This document shows, piece after piece, positions 23,811-31,571 of a stretch of DNA of 41,625 nucleotides. The stretch spans positions 344,614-386,238 of the forward strand of contig NZ_KB714609.1 of the NCBI RefSeq assembly GCF_000349565.1. The letters run 5' to 3'. Source of the DNA: Curtobacterium flaccumfaciens UCD-AKU (GTDB lineage: Bacteria > Actinomycetota > Actinomycetes > Actinomycetales > Microbacteriaceae). Position numbers and translations under genes: made by a program. Within the stretch, counting starts at the first letter, position 1; every line of letters starts with the position of its first letter. Under the pieces are notes generated by a model. That model worked only from the letters and a program-made list of their open reading frames with translations. It was not told the DNA's origin and made no database searches.

Positions 23811-24585
23811 AGTCCCCCCAGAACGTCGCGATGAGGGCGGGCAGGAGCCCGTCGGTCGGGACGTTGGTCTGTTCGATGGTGATCCAGGTGTCACCGCGGG
23901 CGAAGTACGTGTAGGCCTTCTCGACGCCGTACGGCTCGACGATCCCGCGGGACTGGCAGAAGGTTCCGCCGTCACGCTCCGTGCAGGTCCCGCCGCCGTC
24001 GTACGCGGGGAACTCCTCGATCTCCCGCTGGATGGTCGCCTCGGTGGCGGTCCCGGCCCGGACCTCGATCCCGGACACGTCCGCGCGCGGGTCACGCCAC
24101 GAGCAGGAGACCTTCGACTGGGTGCCCTCCGGGTCCTGACCATCCGGCACTCGATCGGTACCCGACGGTGGGTCGGCCTGCGTCAGCGGGGTGTCACCGA
24201 AGAAGCGGTCGTAGTCCTCGGCGGGGACGAGCGCGCGACAGTCCGTGGGGATCGTCGCCGCGACGGGGGTCGGTGTCGACGTCGGGGTGGGCTTCGGCAC
24301 CGGGGCACCCGTGATCGGGGCGGAGCTCGGCGTCGTGGAGGACGGCGCAGGCTCGGGCTGCCGGGTCTGGGTGGGAGCGGCGACCGGGTCGGCGTTCTGC
24401 TGCGACAGGGTCAGGGCGACGGCGCCGGTGGCGGTGCCGACGGCGAGCAGCGCGACGACACCGATGACTATCCCGGACCGGCCACGACGACGCTTCGGGA
24501 GCGGGGTGGCACGTTCGAGGACGTTCTGCTTCATCGAGACGAGCATGCGCTGCAGGTCGTCTCCCTGCGGAGGCTCAGTGTTCAT
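23809..24585 (-). CDS. membrane-anchored protein paired with an ECF sigma factor (possible anti-sigma)
   Basis: A 258-residue protein: about 38 cytoplasmic residues ending in a basic PKRRRGRSG stretch, one membrane segment (about 39-61), a Pro/Thr linker and an extracytoplasmic domain with several cysteines (CRALVP, KVSCSW, GTCTERDGGTFC). Its start overlaps the end of the ECF sigma gene by 11 nt, the usual place for an anti-sigma factor or sensor. I see no zinc-binding HxxxCxxC motif, and the cytoplasmic part is short for a classical anti-sigma domain, so it may instead be a regulated or sensory membrane protein. Confidence 0.75.
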   Translation of the reverse strand: MNTEPPQGDDLQRMLVSMKQNVLERATPLPKRRRGRSGIVIGVVALLAVGTATGAVALTLSQQNADPVAAPTQTRQPEPAPSSTTPSSAPITGAPVPKPTPTSTPTPVAATIPTDCRALVPAEDYDRFFGDTPLTQADPPSGTDRVPDGQDPEGTQSKVSCSWRDPRADVSGIEVRAGTATEATIQREIEEFPAYDGGGTCTERDGGTFCQSRGIVEPYGVEKAYTYFARGDTWITIEQTNVPTDGLLPALIATFWGD

Positions 24586-25120
24586 CGTGCATCACCACCT
24601 TCTTGAGTCGTCGACGGTTGCGGGACACCCGCTGGGTGACCGCGCCGACCGTGAGTCCGAGGAGTTCGGCGGCCTCGGCGTACGAGTGCCCCTCGAGCAG
24701 GCAGAGCTCGCAGATGCGGCGGTCGAGGTCCGGGAGCGCGGCGATCTCGGCGCGGACCCAGCGCAGGGTCTCGCGGGCCTCGTCGTGGTCGGCGGGCGAG
24801 GCGAGGTGCTCCGGGAGCTCGTCCGTGCGGCGCCGGGCCTGCTTGCGCCCGGTGTTGAAGGCGTGGTTGCGGCACACGACGAGCAGCCACGGCAGCACCG
24901 TGTCCGCCGGCAGCTCGAGGGTCGCGGCGCGCTGCCAGAGCGTCAGGAACGCGTCCTGCACGATCTCCTCGACGTCGGACCGGTCGTCGACCAGCGCCCA
25001 CGCGTAGCGGGTGAGGGTGGCGGCGTACCGGTCGAACGCCCGGGCGAGCGCGCCGGTGTCTCCCTGTGCCATCGCACGGACGAGTCCTTCGTCCGTGTCG
25101 GTGCCGGTCGTCACATCCAC
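24575..25120 (-). CDS. ECF-type RNA polymerase sigma factor
   Basis: A 181-residue group 4 sigma factor. Region 2 (about 20-85) contains FDRYAATLTRYAWALVDD and the DVEEIVQDAFLTLW core; region 4 (about 115-175) contains YAEAAELLGLTVGAVTQRVSRNRRRLK. Such factors direct transcription of envelope-stress genes until held by a partner protein. GTG start at 25120 with AGGGGG about 6 nt upstream. The overlapping downstream gene encodes a membrane protein likely to be its partner. Confidence 0.92.
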   Translation of the reverse strand: MDVTTGTDTDEGLVRAMAQGDTGALARAFDRYAATLTRYAWALVDDRSDVEEIVQDAFLTLWQRAATLELPADTVLPWLLVVCRNHAFNTGRKQARRRTDELPEHLASPADHDEARETLRWVRAEIAALPDLDRRICELCLLEGHSYAEAAELLGLTVGAVTQRVSRNRRRLKKVVMHDEH

Positions 25121-25151
25121 ATCCCACCCCCTTCACTCAGAGGTGTCGGCA

Positions 25152-25179
25152 GGACAGGCGATCCTGACAGGACCGTTCC
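25152..25179 (-). promoter_or_regulatory. possible autoregulatory ECF promoter
   Basis: On the minus strand GGAAC (25179-25175) is followed after 17 nt by CTGTCC (25157-25152), about 30 nt upstream of the sigma gene start. ECF factors often transcribe their own genes from GGAAC-type -35 boxes; the -10 is not a standard match. Confidence 0.3.
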
Positions 25180-25217
25180 GGATTCGTGACCTCGGGCGTG
25201 TCCGCCCAGGACTGGGG

Positions 25218-25245
25218 GTCAGCCGTCAGCCGTCAGCCGTCAGCG
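25218..25245. repeat. 7-bp tandem repeat, four copies, just past a stop codon
   Basis: GTCAGCC is repeated three times (25218-25238), followed by GTCAGCG (25239-25245). It begins 7 bp beyond the stop codon of the leftward gene that ends at 25253. Confidence 0.85.
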
Positions 25246-25252
25246 GCGGGAC

Positions 25253-25516
25253 TCAGTGGAAGTCGTCGCCGTCGCCCTCGGCCGGCGTCTTGTGTCCGCC
25301 GAGCATGTCGTTGTCGTCCTGGTCACTCGACGAGGCGAGCTGCAGCATCGCGAGCACGACGACCACCACGATGAACGCGACGCCGAGGAAGATCACGGCC
25401 AGCTGCAGTTCCCGCGTCGAGAACAGCACGACGAGCCCGGTGAACACCGCGATGATCGCGGAGATCCCGAGGAGCTCGACCGGGCGCAGACGGTCACGTC
25501 GGCTGGGGGTGGTCAT
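25253..25516 (-). CDS. small two-helix membrane protein
   Basis: An 87-residue protein with two hydrophobic segments (about 15-33 and 38-61) and an acidic C-terminal tail (SSSDQDDND...EGDGDDFH). I recognise no specific family. Its ATG overlaps the stop of the upstream DUF308-like gene (ATGA), so the two are coupled and may work together in the membrane. Confidence 0.78.
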   Translation of the reverse strand: MTTPSRRDRLRPVELLGISAIIAVFTGLVVLFSTRELQLAVIFLGVAFIVVVVVLAMLQLASSSDQDDNDMLGGHKTPAEGDGDDFH

Positions 25517-26172
25517 GCGTGTGGTGCTCCGTCCGGGGCGACGGCCGGCGTGGCCGTGCCCCACTTGTGCGAGAGGCCGGCGATCACGTGGAAGACGGCC
25601 GTGATGGCGAGGTACGCGCCGAGCAGGCCGACGAGCACGATCGAGGCGTCGAGGGTGCCGGTGACCTTCTCCACGCCACCGAGCTGCTGGGAGTAGTCCG
25701 GCGGGGTGACGAGGAAGGCGACCGCGAGCAGCAGCGTGAGGCCGCCGATCGTGGTCCAGTCGCGGGCGAAGGGCGAACGCCGCCGGGCCCGGAGCCCCTG
25801 CGACAGCTCGAGGGCTCCGGTCAGCACCGCGAACGCGACGATGACCGTGATGAAGGCCGGCAGCCCGAAGCCGTTGCACGCGATCGCGGCGACGGCGGCG
25901 AGCAGGGTGATGACGGCCTGCAGCAGGGTCGTGCGACGCGAACGACCGTCGAGGGGCAGTCGGGAGATCCCGGCGAACAGGAGCACGAGGCCCTCGACCA
26001 GGGCGAAGCCGCCGAAGAGCAGCAGGCCGTAGCCCGCGGCGTGGTTGGTCGAGAAGGTGATCACCATCGCGACGATCGCAGCGGGGACCGCTCGGAGGAT
26101 CGGGATCGGCCAGTACCGCGCGCGCTGGGTCGCTTCTTCCACGGTGGTGGCGTCGTCCACGGTGTCGGACAC
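25513..26172 (-). CDS. DUF308/HdeD-like membrane protein
   Basis: A 219-residue integral membrane protein with about six hydrophobic segments arranged in pairs, including RAVPAAIVAMVITFSTNHAAGYGLLLFGGFALVEGLVLL. HdeD-type proteins are linked to acid or general stress in other bacteria; here the role is unknown. The GTG at 26172 has AGAGG 4-5 nt upstream; an ATG at 26190 is an alternative. First gene of a two-gene leftward operon. Confidence 0.75.
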   Translation of the reverse strand: MSDTVDDATTVEEATQRARYWPIPILRAVPAAIVAMVITFSTNHAAGYGLLLFGGFALVEGLVLLFAGISRLPLDGRSRRTTLLQAVITLLAAVAAIACNGFGLPAFITVIVAFAVLTGALELSQGLRARRRSPFARDWTTIGGLTLLLAVAFLVTPPDYSQQLGGVEKVTGTLDASIVLVGLLGAYLAITAVFHVIAGLSHKWGTATPAVAPDGAPHA

Positions 26173-26277
26173 GAGACCTCTTTCGGGCATGCGGATCGTG
26201 GATCCGATCCTACCGCCGGTGTGGTGAACGCCCGACCGGAGCGGACTCGACCCCCTGTGGACGTCCACACCCCCCTG

Positions 26278-26314
26278 CACGGGGACGACACCGTCCTGCG
26301 GTGCCGTCCCCGTG
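26278..26314 (-). terminator. terminator of the surface-protein gene
   Basis: CACGGGGACG (26278-26287) pairs with CGTCCCCGTG (26305-26314), with an inner CACCG/CGGTG stem (26289-26293 with 26299-26303). It starts 4 nt after the leftward stop. A 14-bp palindrome TGTGGACGTCCACA follows at 26256-26269. Confidence 0.7.
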
Positions 26315-26317
26315 GTG

Positions 26318-28333
26318 TCAGGGCTGCTGCGGGTCGTCGTCCGGGGCGCCCAGCCGGACACGACGTCGGGCGAGCCACCAGCACACGGAGCCCACCGCGG
26401 CGGCCACTGCGGCGAGCGCCGCGGCGAGGCCGAGTCCTTCGGCGCCCGTGTAGGCGAGGGCTCCGACGGGGGCACCCGGACCACGACCGGCCGCGGGGTC
26501 ACCGGCGCCGCTGTCCCCGTCGTCGCGACCGTCCGGCGCGGGGCCGTCACCACCGGCGTCACCGTCCCCGTCGTCCGTGGCGGGGCCGGTCGTCGGCACC
26601 GGACCGGTGGTGGGCGAAGGGCTCGGCTCCGGCGCCTCGTCGTCCGGGCCGACGACGATCGCGACGCCGGTGGACGGGTCACCACCGTCCGGGTCGGTCG
26701 GCGACGTCGCGGTGGCCACGTTCACGACGTCGGAGCCGTCGCCCCGGTACGCGGGATCGAGCGCGGCACGGATCCGGAAGTCCAGGGTCTCGCCCACGTC
26801 CAGCGACACGTCGGAGCTGCAGGTCACCCGCTGGCCCTCGGCGGTGCACCCGTCGTCGGAGCCCACGAACCGCATCGCCTCGGGCAGGTCGTCGACCGCA
26901 CCGACCTGCTGCGCCACCGACGGGCCCCGGTTCCGGGCGGTGACGAGGTACTCGACCTCGTCGCCGGGCTGGACGGTCGACGGCGACACCGACTTGTCGG
27001 TCTCGACGTGTGCCGCGACGACCGGTGCCGTCGCCGTCGTGCTCGCTCGCGAGGTGTTGTCGGCCTCGTTCGTGTCGGACAACGAGGTCGGCGGGGCGAT
27101 CGTCGCCACGCTCTCCAGTGTTCCGGACGTGCCCTCGGCCACCCGGCCCTCGACCGTGACGACGGCCGAACCCCCTCGGGGCAGGGACAGGTCGGTCGCG
27201 ACGTCCCCGGTGCCCGACCCGGTTGCGCAGGCGGAACCCTCGGCGGCGGTGCAGGTCCAGGTGACGTCCTCGACGCCGTCGGGCACGTCGACCTGCAGTG
27301 GGCTCGGGTCGGCGGCGTTCGGGCCGGGGTTGCGCGCCGTCACGGTGTAGCGGAGCGACTCACCGGCCGTCACGGTCGTGGGCAGGTCGTGCTCGACGGA
27401 CAGGTCGGCCGGCTTCCAGACCCGGAGCGCGTCGACCTCGTGCTTGTCGACGTGGCTGCCCGTGGCCCCCGCGAACCCCAGGCGCAGCGTGCTGGGCAAC
27501 GGAGCCTGGCCGTCGCCGTGCAGCGGCACCGAGTCGAGGACGGTGCGCATGGTCGAGCCGGCCTGCAGCCGGACCGTGACGGAGAGCCCGCCGTCGTCGT
27601 CGGGCAGCAGGGTGATGCGGACCGTGCGGGGCGTCGAGCCGGAGGTCACCGTGCCACCGGGAGCGGTCGCACCGGCGACGTACCGGTACCCCTCTGTCCC
27701 GTTGCCCGAGCCGCGGACCACCACGTGGTCGGGCTGCGCTCCCGGACCGGAGCCGTTGATGCGCGACGAGAAGTTGCCGTAGTGGTCGATCGCGACGGCT
27801 GCGAAGCCCCCGGGCACGCCGGGCAGGTCACACTGCCGCCCGCCGCCCTCGGTCGCTTCCTTGCGGCAGGCGTACCCGAGGCCGGCACCGAAGGACCCGA
27901 CGCCCTGTGCTGCGGCACCGTCGGCCAGGTACAGCAGCAGGCCGTCGGCCCCGGGGTCGTCCTTCGCGGTGTACATCGCGTAGGTGAACTCGATCTCGAG
28001 TCCGGTGTCGGACGGGAACGTGTCGTTGGTCGACCACGCTCCCGCCTGGTTCAGGACGTCGTCGGTGAGCCGCAGCCGCCCGCCGGACACCGCGGCGTCA
28101 CCGTGCAGGGCGCCGCCGGACGCGCTGGAGAACTGGTTGACGTACGGGAAGTCGAGAGCCGCGGCGCTCGACCCGGACGGCAGGACGGCGGGCGCCGCGA
28201 GCACGCCGAGCGCGGTCACCGTGGCGCAGGCCGCGGCGACACGGCGGACGACCCGCGAGCGGAGCGACCGGAACGACCGGCGCGACCGCCGATCAGGGGC
28301 AGGAGCTGGAGCAGGAGCACTGGGATCTGTCAT
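26318..28333 (-). CDS. sortase-type surface protein with lectin-like and DUF11 domains
   Basis: A 671-residue cell-wall protein. A long basic leader with a signal segment (about 30-58) precedes an L-type lectin-like domain (about 60-310, starting LDFPYVNQFSSASG and including DGLLLYLADG and AVAIDHYGNF). Two DUF11/Ig-like modules follow (about 312-440 and 445-560), each with a VTARNxGP core. A Pro/Gly/Asp-rich spacer leads to LAYTG (626-630), a hydrophobic segment and a basic tail. LAxTG is the motif cut by class E sortases of high-GC Gram-positives, so covalent wall attachment is likely. The lectin-like part suggests carbohydrate binding or adhesion. No sortase gene lies in the window. Confidence 0.85.
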   Translation of the reverse strand: MTDPSAPAPAPAPDRRSRRSFRSLRSRVVRRVAAACATVTALGVLAAPAVLPSGSSAAALDFPYVNQFSSASGGALHGDAAVSGGRLRLTDDVLNQAGAWSTNDTFPSDTGLEIEFTYAMYTAKDDPGADGLLLYLADGAAAQGVGSFGAGLGYACRKEATEGGGRQCDLPGVPGGFAAVAIDHYGNFSSRINGSGPGAQPDHVVVRGSGNGTEGYRYVAGATAPGGTVTSGSTPRTVRITLLPDDDGGLSVTVRLQAGSTMRTVLDSVPLHGDGQAPLPSTLRLGFAGATGSHVDKHEVDALRVWKPADLSVEHDLPTTVTAGESLRYTVTARNPGPNAADPSPLQVDVPDGVEDVTWTCTAAEGSACATGSGTGDVATDLSLPRGGSAVVTVEGRVAEGTSGTLESVATIAPPTSLSDTNEADNTSRASTTATAPVVAAHVETDKSVSPSTVQPGDEVEYLVTARNRGPSVAQQVGAVDDLPEAMRFVGSDDGCTAEGQRVTCSSDVSLDVGETLDFRIRAALDPAYRGDGSDVVNVATATSPTDPDGGDPSTGVAIVVGPDDEAPEPSPSPTTGPVPTTGPATDDGDGDAGGDGPAPDGRDDGDSGAGDPAAGRGPGAPVGALAYTGAEGLGLAAALAAVAAAVGSVCWWLARRRVRLGAPDDDPQQP

Positions 28334-28396
28334 GCCCCGATGCTCGCGACCGGGACGTCACCCCCGGGCGGCGGCGGGATGATCTGTGGAACGCCC

Positions 28397-28420
28397 CCAC
28401 GGGCCTCCGGGCTGTGGAGG
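28397..28420 (-). terminator. degenerate GGAGGCCCG hairpin after the alpha-glucosidase gene
   Basis: CCACGGGCCTCC (28397-28408) is an intact arm of the local hairpin family, but the opposite arm is reduced to GGAGG (28416-28420). It lies just downstream of the leftward alpha-glucosidase gene. Confidence 0.4.
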
Positions 28421-28442
28421 AAGAACGGCGCAACCGGACCGC

Positions 28443-30089
28443 TCAGGCCAGCCACACCGTCGTCTCACCCGGCAGCAGTCCCGGCGCGACCCCGTCGAGC
28501 GGCCCGGACGCGGCGACGACCGTGCCGTCGGGCAGGGGCACCGGGGCCGTGCCGAAGTTCGTCACCGACCGCCACCCGTCGTTCCGTGCGAACGCGACGA
28601 CCTCGGAGCCGGACTCCAGCCACGTCAGGGCCTCCCCCTGCTGCAGGCGACGGCGGGCGGCGAGCGCCTCGCGGTACAGCGACAGGGTGGACTCGGGGTC
28701 GCCGTCCTCGGCCTCGACCGAGGACTCCCCGAAGTCCTGCGGCTGCGGCAGGTGCGGCGCGGCGTCCCCGAAGCCGAACGACGGCCCGGAACGCGTCCAC
28801 GGGATCGGCACCCGGCAGCCGTCGCGGCCCTTCACGGTGTGCCCGGTGCGGAGCCACTTCGGGTCCTGCAGCAGGTCGCGCGGGATCGCCGCGGCCTCGT
28901 GCAACCCGAGCTCCTCGCCCTGGTAGACGTACGACGACCCGGGCAGCGCGAGCATCAGCATGGTGGCCGCTCGTGCCCGGCGGAGCCCCCGTGCGCGGTC
29001 GAGCTCCGGCGTCGTGCCGTCGGTCATGAGCCAGGCATCGGTGTCCGTGCCGTCCGGCAGGCCGTAGCGGGTGGGGTGCCGCACGACGTCGTGGTTCGAG
29101 AGCACCCAGGTGCTCGAGGCGCCGGACTGCTCCGAGGCGGCCAGGTTCCGCTCGATGATCCGACGGAACGCATCGGGCTCGAACGGGGCCTCGAGCAGGT
29201 CGAAGTTGAAGGCCTGCCCGAGCTCGGTCGGCCGGGCGTACAGGACGCGGCGCGGTGCCGGGGCCCAGGCCTCGGCGACGGCCGCGCGGGGCGGGTCGTA
29301 CTCGTCGAGCACCCGACGCCAGGTGGCGAAGATCTCGTGCACCTCGTCACGGTCGTACAGCGGGTCGGAGCCGTCGAGCGGCAGGTCCTGCTCGTCCGAC
29401 GGCCGGTACGGGGTCGACAGGTCCTTCGCCAGCCCGTGCGCGACGTCCACGCGGAACCCGTCGACACCGCGGTCCGACCAGAAGCGCAGGGTGTCCTCGA
29501 AGTCGGCACGGACCTCGGGGTTCGACCAGTCCAGGTCCGGCTGCTCGGGGGCGAACAGGTGCAGGTACCACTGCCCGTCGGGCACCCGGGTCCAGGCGCT
29601 GCCGCCGAAGTTCGACACCCAGTCGCTCGGCGGCAGTTCGCCGGAGGTACCGGACCCTTCGCGGAACACGTACCGCGCCCGCTCGGGCGACCCCGGCGCG
29701 GACGCCAACGCGGCCCGGAACCACTCGTGCTGGTCCGAGGTGTGGTTCGGGACGATGTCGACGATGACCTTCAGGTCGTGCTCGTGGGCGGCCCGGAGCA
29801 GCGCGTCGAGGTCCTCGAGGGACCCGAGCTTCGGGTCGACGGCCCGGTAGTCGGCGACGTCGTAGCCCCCGTCGGCCAGGGGCGACGGGAAGAACGGGGA
29901 GAGCCACAGCGCGTCGACGCCGAGCGATGCCAGGTACGGCACCCGGCTCGTGATGCCCGCGACGTCACCGAGTCCGTCGCCGTCCGTGTCGGCGAAGCTG
30001 CGTGGGTAGACCTGGTACACGACGGCGTCGCGCCACCAGGTCGGGTCGGTGGTTCGTGGCGTGCTGGCCGGGGTCCGAAGCGTGGTCAC
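28443..30089 (-). CDS. GH13 alpha-glucosidase / oligo-1,6-glucosidase
   Basis: A 548-residue cytoplasmic glycoside hydrolase that releases glucose from alpha-linked oligosaccharides. The N-terminus WWRDAVVYQVYPRSFADTDGDG is typical. Conserved regions: I, DIVPNHTS (111-118); II, GFRVDVAHG with nucleophile Asp215; III, AEAW with acid/base Glu273; IV, SNHD (331-334) with the transition-state Asp334. Linkage preference cannot be fixed by eye. GTG start at 30089 with TACGGT 6 nt upstream and no Shine-Dalgarno; the frame is open to 30314 but overlaps the divergent reductase gene's promoter. Confidence 0.9.
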   Translation of the reverse strand: MTTLRTPASTPRTTDPTWWRDAVVYQVYPRSFADTDGDGLGDVAGITSRVPYLASLGVDALWLSPFFPSPLADGGYDVADYRAVDPKLGSLEDLDALLRAAHEHDLKVIVDIVPNHTSDQHEWFRAALASAPGSPERARYVFREGSGTSGELPPSDWVSNFGGSAWTRVPDGQWYLHLFAPEQPDLDWSNPEVRADFEDTLRFWSDRGVDGFRVDVAHGLAKDLSTPYRPSDEQDLPLDGSDPLYDRDEVHEIFATWRRVLDEYDPPRAAVAEAWAPAPRRVLYARPTELGQAFNFDLLEAPFEPDAFRRIIERNLAASEQSGASSTWVLSNHDVVRHPTRYGLPDGTDTDAWLMTDGTTPELDRARGLRRARAATMLMLALPGSSYVYQGEELGLHEAAAIPRDLLQDPKWLRTGHTVKGRDGCRVPIPWTRSGPSFGFGDAAPHLPQPQDFGESSVEAEDGDPESTLSLYREALAARRRLQQGEALTWLESGSEVVAFARNDGWRSVTNFGTAPVPLPDGTVVAASGPLDGVAPGLLPGETTVWLA

Positions 30090-30095
30090 GACGCC

Positions 30096-30101
30096 ACCGT
30101 A
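30096..30101 (-). promoter_or_regulatory. -10 element for the leaderless alpha-glucosidase gene
   Basis: TACGGT on the minus strand ends 6 nt before the GTG at 30089; no ribosome-binding site is present. Confidence 0.5.
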
Positions 30102-30142
30102 CTCAGCGGACCGGGAATAGCGCCCCCTACGATCGCATTGGT

Positions 30143-30171
30143 TGTTGCTGACACCTTTCCGTCCAGCAACA
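30143..30171. promoter_or_regulatory. inverted repeat upstream of the FMN reductase gene
   Basis: TGTTGCTG (30143-30150) and CAGCAACA (30164-30171) form a perfect 8-bp dyad with a 13-bp spacer; a third GCAAC lies at 30179-30183. The same GCAAC/GTTGC core appears at 30831-30846 before the MarR gene, suggesting a shared operator. Confidence 0.45.
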
Positions 30172-30195
30172 GCATCCCGCAACAGAAGGAGCTCC

Positions 30196-30762
30196 ATGAC
30201 GAACGTCCTCGTCCTCGTCGGCAGCCTGCGCGCCGACTCCATCAACCGCAAGCTCGCCGAGGCCGCCGCGCACCACGCGCCGGAGGGCATCGAGCTGCAC
30301 ACCTTCGACGGCATCGTCGACCTGCCGTTCTACAACGAGGACATCGACGGTGACACCCCGCCCGCCCCGGCAGTCGCCTTCCGCGACGCGATCGCCGCCT
30401 CGGACGCCGTCCTGCTCGTCACCCCCGAGTACAACGGCACCATCCCCGCCGTGCTGAAGAACGCCCTCGACTGGGCATCGCGTCCGTTCGGCGCCTCGCC
30501 GCTGTCCGGCAAGCCGCTCGCCGCCATCGGTTCGGCGTTCGGCCAGTACGGCGGCGTCTGGGCCCACGACGACGCCCGCAAGGTCGCCGGCATCGCCGGC
30601 GCGAAGGTCCTGGAGGACGTCAAGGTCGCCATCCCGCAGTCGGTCGTCCGTTTCGCCGAGACCCACCCGCGCGAGGACGCCGAGGTCACGACGCTCGTGC
30701 AGGGCGCGCTCACCGCGCTCGCCGAGGCCGCGGCCGGCACGGACGAGTCCGCAGCCGCGTAA
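30196..30762 (+). CDS. NAD(P)H-dependent FMN reductase / quinone reductase
   Basis: A 188-residue flavodoxin-fold oxidoreductase. The phosphate-binding loop LVGSLRADSINRKLA (7-21) and TPEYNGTIPAVLKNALDW (about 76-93) are the family signatures. Members reduce FMN, quinones or azo compounds with NAD(P)H. AAGGAG precedes the ATG by 5 nt. A MarR regulator follows after a 20-bp perfect hairpin, and shared GCAAC boxes suggest redox-responsive control. Confidence 0.9.
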   Translation: MTNVLVLVGSLRADSINRKLAEAAAHHAPEGIELHTFDGIVDLPFYNEDIDGDTPPAPAVAFRDAIAASDAVLLVTPEYNGTIPAVLKNALDWASRPFGASPLSGKPLAAIGSAFGQYGGVWAHDDARKVAGIAGAKVLEDVKVAIPQSVVRFAETHPREDAEVTTLVQGALTALAEAAAGTDESAAA

Positions 30763-30775
30763 CGCGACGAACCAC

Positions 30776-30819
30776 CGGACAGGAGGCCCGTGGCGATCCC
30801 GCCACGGGCCTCCTGTCCG
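30776..30819. terminator. terminator, GGAGGCCCG hairpin family
   Basis: A 20-bp perfect stem, with left arm CGGACAGGAGGCCCGTGGCG (30776-30795), a 4-nt loop and its exact complement at 30800-30819. It lies 14 bp after the reductase stop and upstream of the MarR gene. Confidence 0.75.
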
Positions 30820-30830
30820 TCCGGTGCGGA

Positions 30831-30846
30831 CGCAACGGTCGTTGCG
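30831..30846. promoter_or_regulatory. candidate MarR operator
   Basis: CGCAAC-GGTC-GTTGCG is a perfect inverted repeat about 90 bp upstream of the MarR start. It shares GCAAC half-sites with the dyad in front of the FMN reductase gene. Confidence 0.4.
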
Positions 30847-30923
30847 AACGCATCGGACGGTGCGGACGCACCGGTCGTGGCGGAACCCGGGAGTCCGCTA
30901 GACGACCGAGATACGAGACGGGT

Positions 30924-30929
30924 TACCCT
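30924..30929 (+). promoter_or_regulatory. -10 element for the leaderless MarR gene
   Basis: TACCCT ends 7 nt before the ATG at 30937 and no Shine-Dalgarno is present. Confidence 0.5.
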
Positions 30930-30936
30930 GAACGCC

Positions 30937-31449
30937 ATGTCGACGCAGGAGATCACCGAGGCGTCCGGGTACTGGTTCCCGGACGACGACGCGACCCAGC
31001 GCGGGGTCGCCGTGCTGAACGCCCTGCGCCGGTACCGGTCCGCCGAGACCGCCATGCGCCGCCGGACCCGTGACTCGATGGGCATGGGTGAGACCGACCT
31101 GCTCGCCGTACGGTTCCTGCTGCAGGCGCAGCGCTCCGGCACGTCCGTGAGCCCCAAGGACCTCGCGGCGTACCTCAAGATCTCGTCCGCGTCGACGACG
31201 ATCCTGATCGACCGCCTGGTGAAGTCGAACCACGTCCGCCGCGATCCGCACCCCACCGACCGCCGGGCCCTCGTCATCACGCCGACGACCGAGACCGACG
31301 ACGAGGTCCGCGCCACGCTCGGCGTGATGCACCGCCGGATGATGTCGATCGCCGAGGGACTCCCCGCGTCCGAGGCCCGGGTCGTCGCCGGTTTCCTGGA
31401 GCAGATGCGCCAGGCGGTCGACCAGGTCGACCCCGCGCCGTCGCACTGA
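30937..31449 (+). CDS. MarR family transcriptional regulator
   Basis: A 170-residue winged-helix regulator. The DNA-binding core spans about 45-115, with DLAAYLKISSASTTILIDRLVKSNHV as recognition helices and the wing HPTDRRALVITPT. MarR proteins usually repress stress or efflux genes and release DNA on binding phenolics or on oxidation. The position after an FMN reductase gene and before a Dps operon suggests an oxidative-stress role. The ATG at 30937 is preferred over the open frame from 30790 because of its leaderless-type -10. Confidence 0.88.
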   Translation: MSTQEITEASGYWFPDDDATQRGVAVLNALRRYRSAETAMRRRTRDSMGMGETDLLAVRFLLQAQRSGTSVSPKDLAAYLKISSASTTILIDRLVKSNHVRRDPHPTDRRALVITPTTETDDEVRATLGVMHRRMMSIAEGLPASEARVVAGFLEQMRQAVDQVDPAPSH

Positions 31450-31571
31450 GCACCGTCGCGCCGAGGCCTCCGACTGTCGTCGGGGGACGCTGCCTCCGAG
31501 CGCACTGAGAACGTGCACTGCGGCACCGCGTAGACCGGAACGGTCACACCGACGCGAAAGGAGCCACAACC

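Noticed and set aside
26312..29029. A 905-codon plus-strand frame opposite the surface protein
   Set aside because: No recognisable domain and shadow-like Arg/Gly/Val composition; the minus strand encodes an intact lectin/DUF11/LAYTG protein.
31535..31545. CCGGAACGGTC before dps, matching the GGAAC box in front of the ECF sigma gene, as a shared ECF promoter
   Set aside because: It lies too close to the dps start: a -10 at the right spacing would fall in the ribosome-binding site. Probably a chance match in GC-rich DNA.
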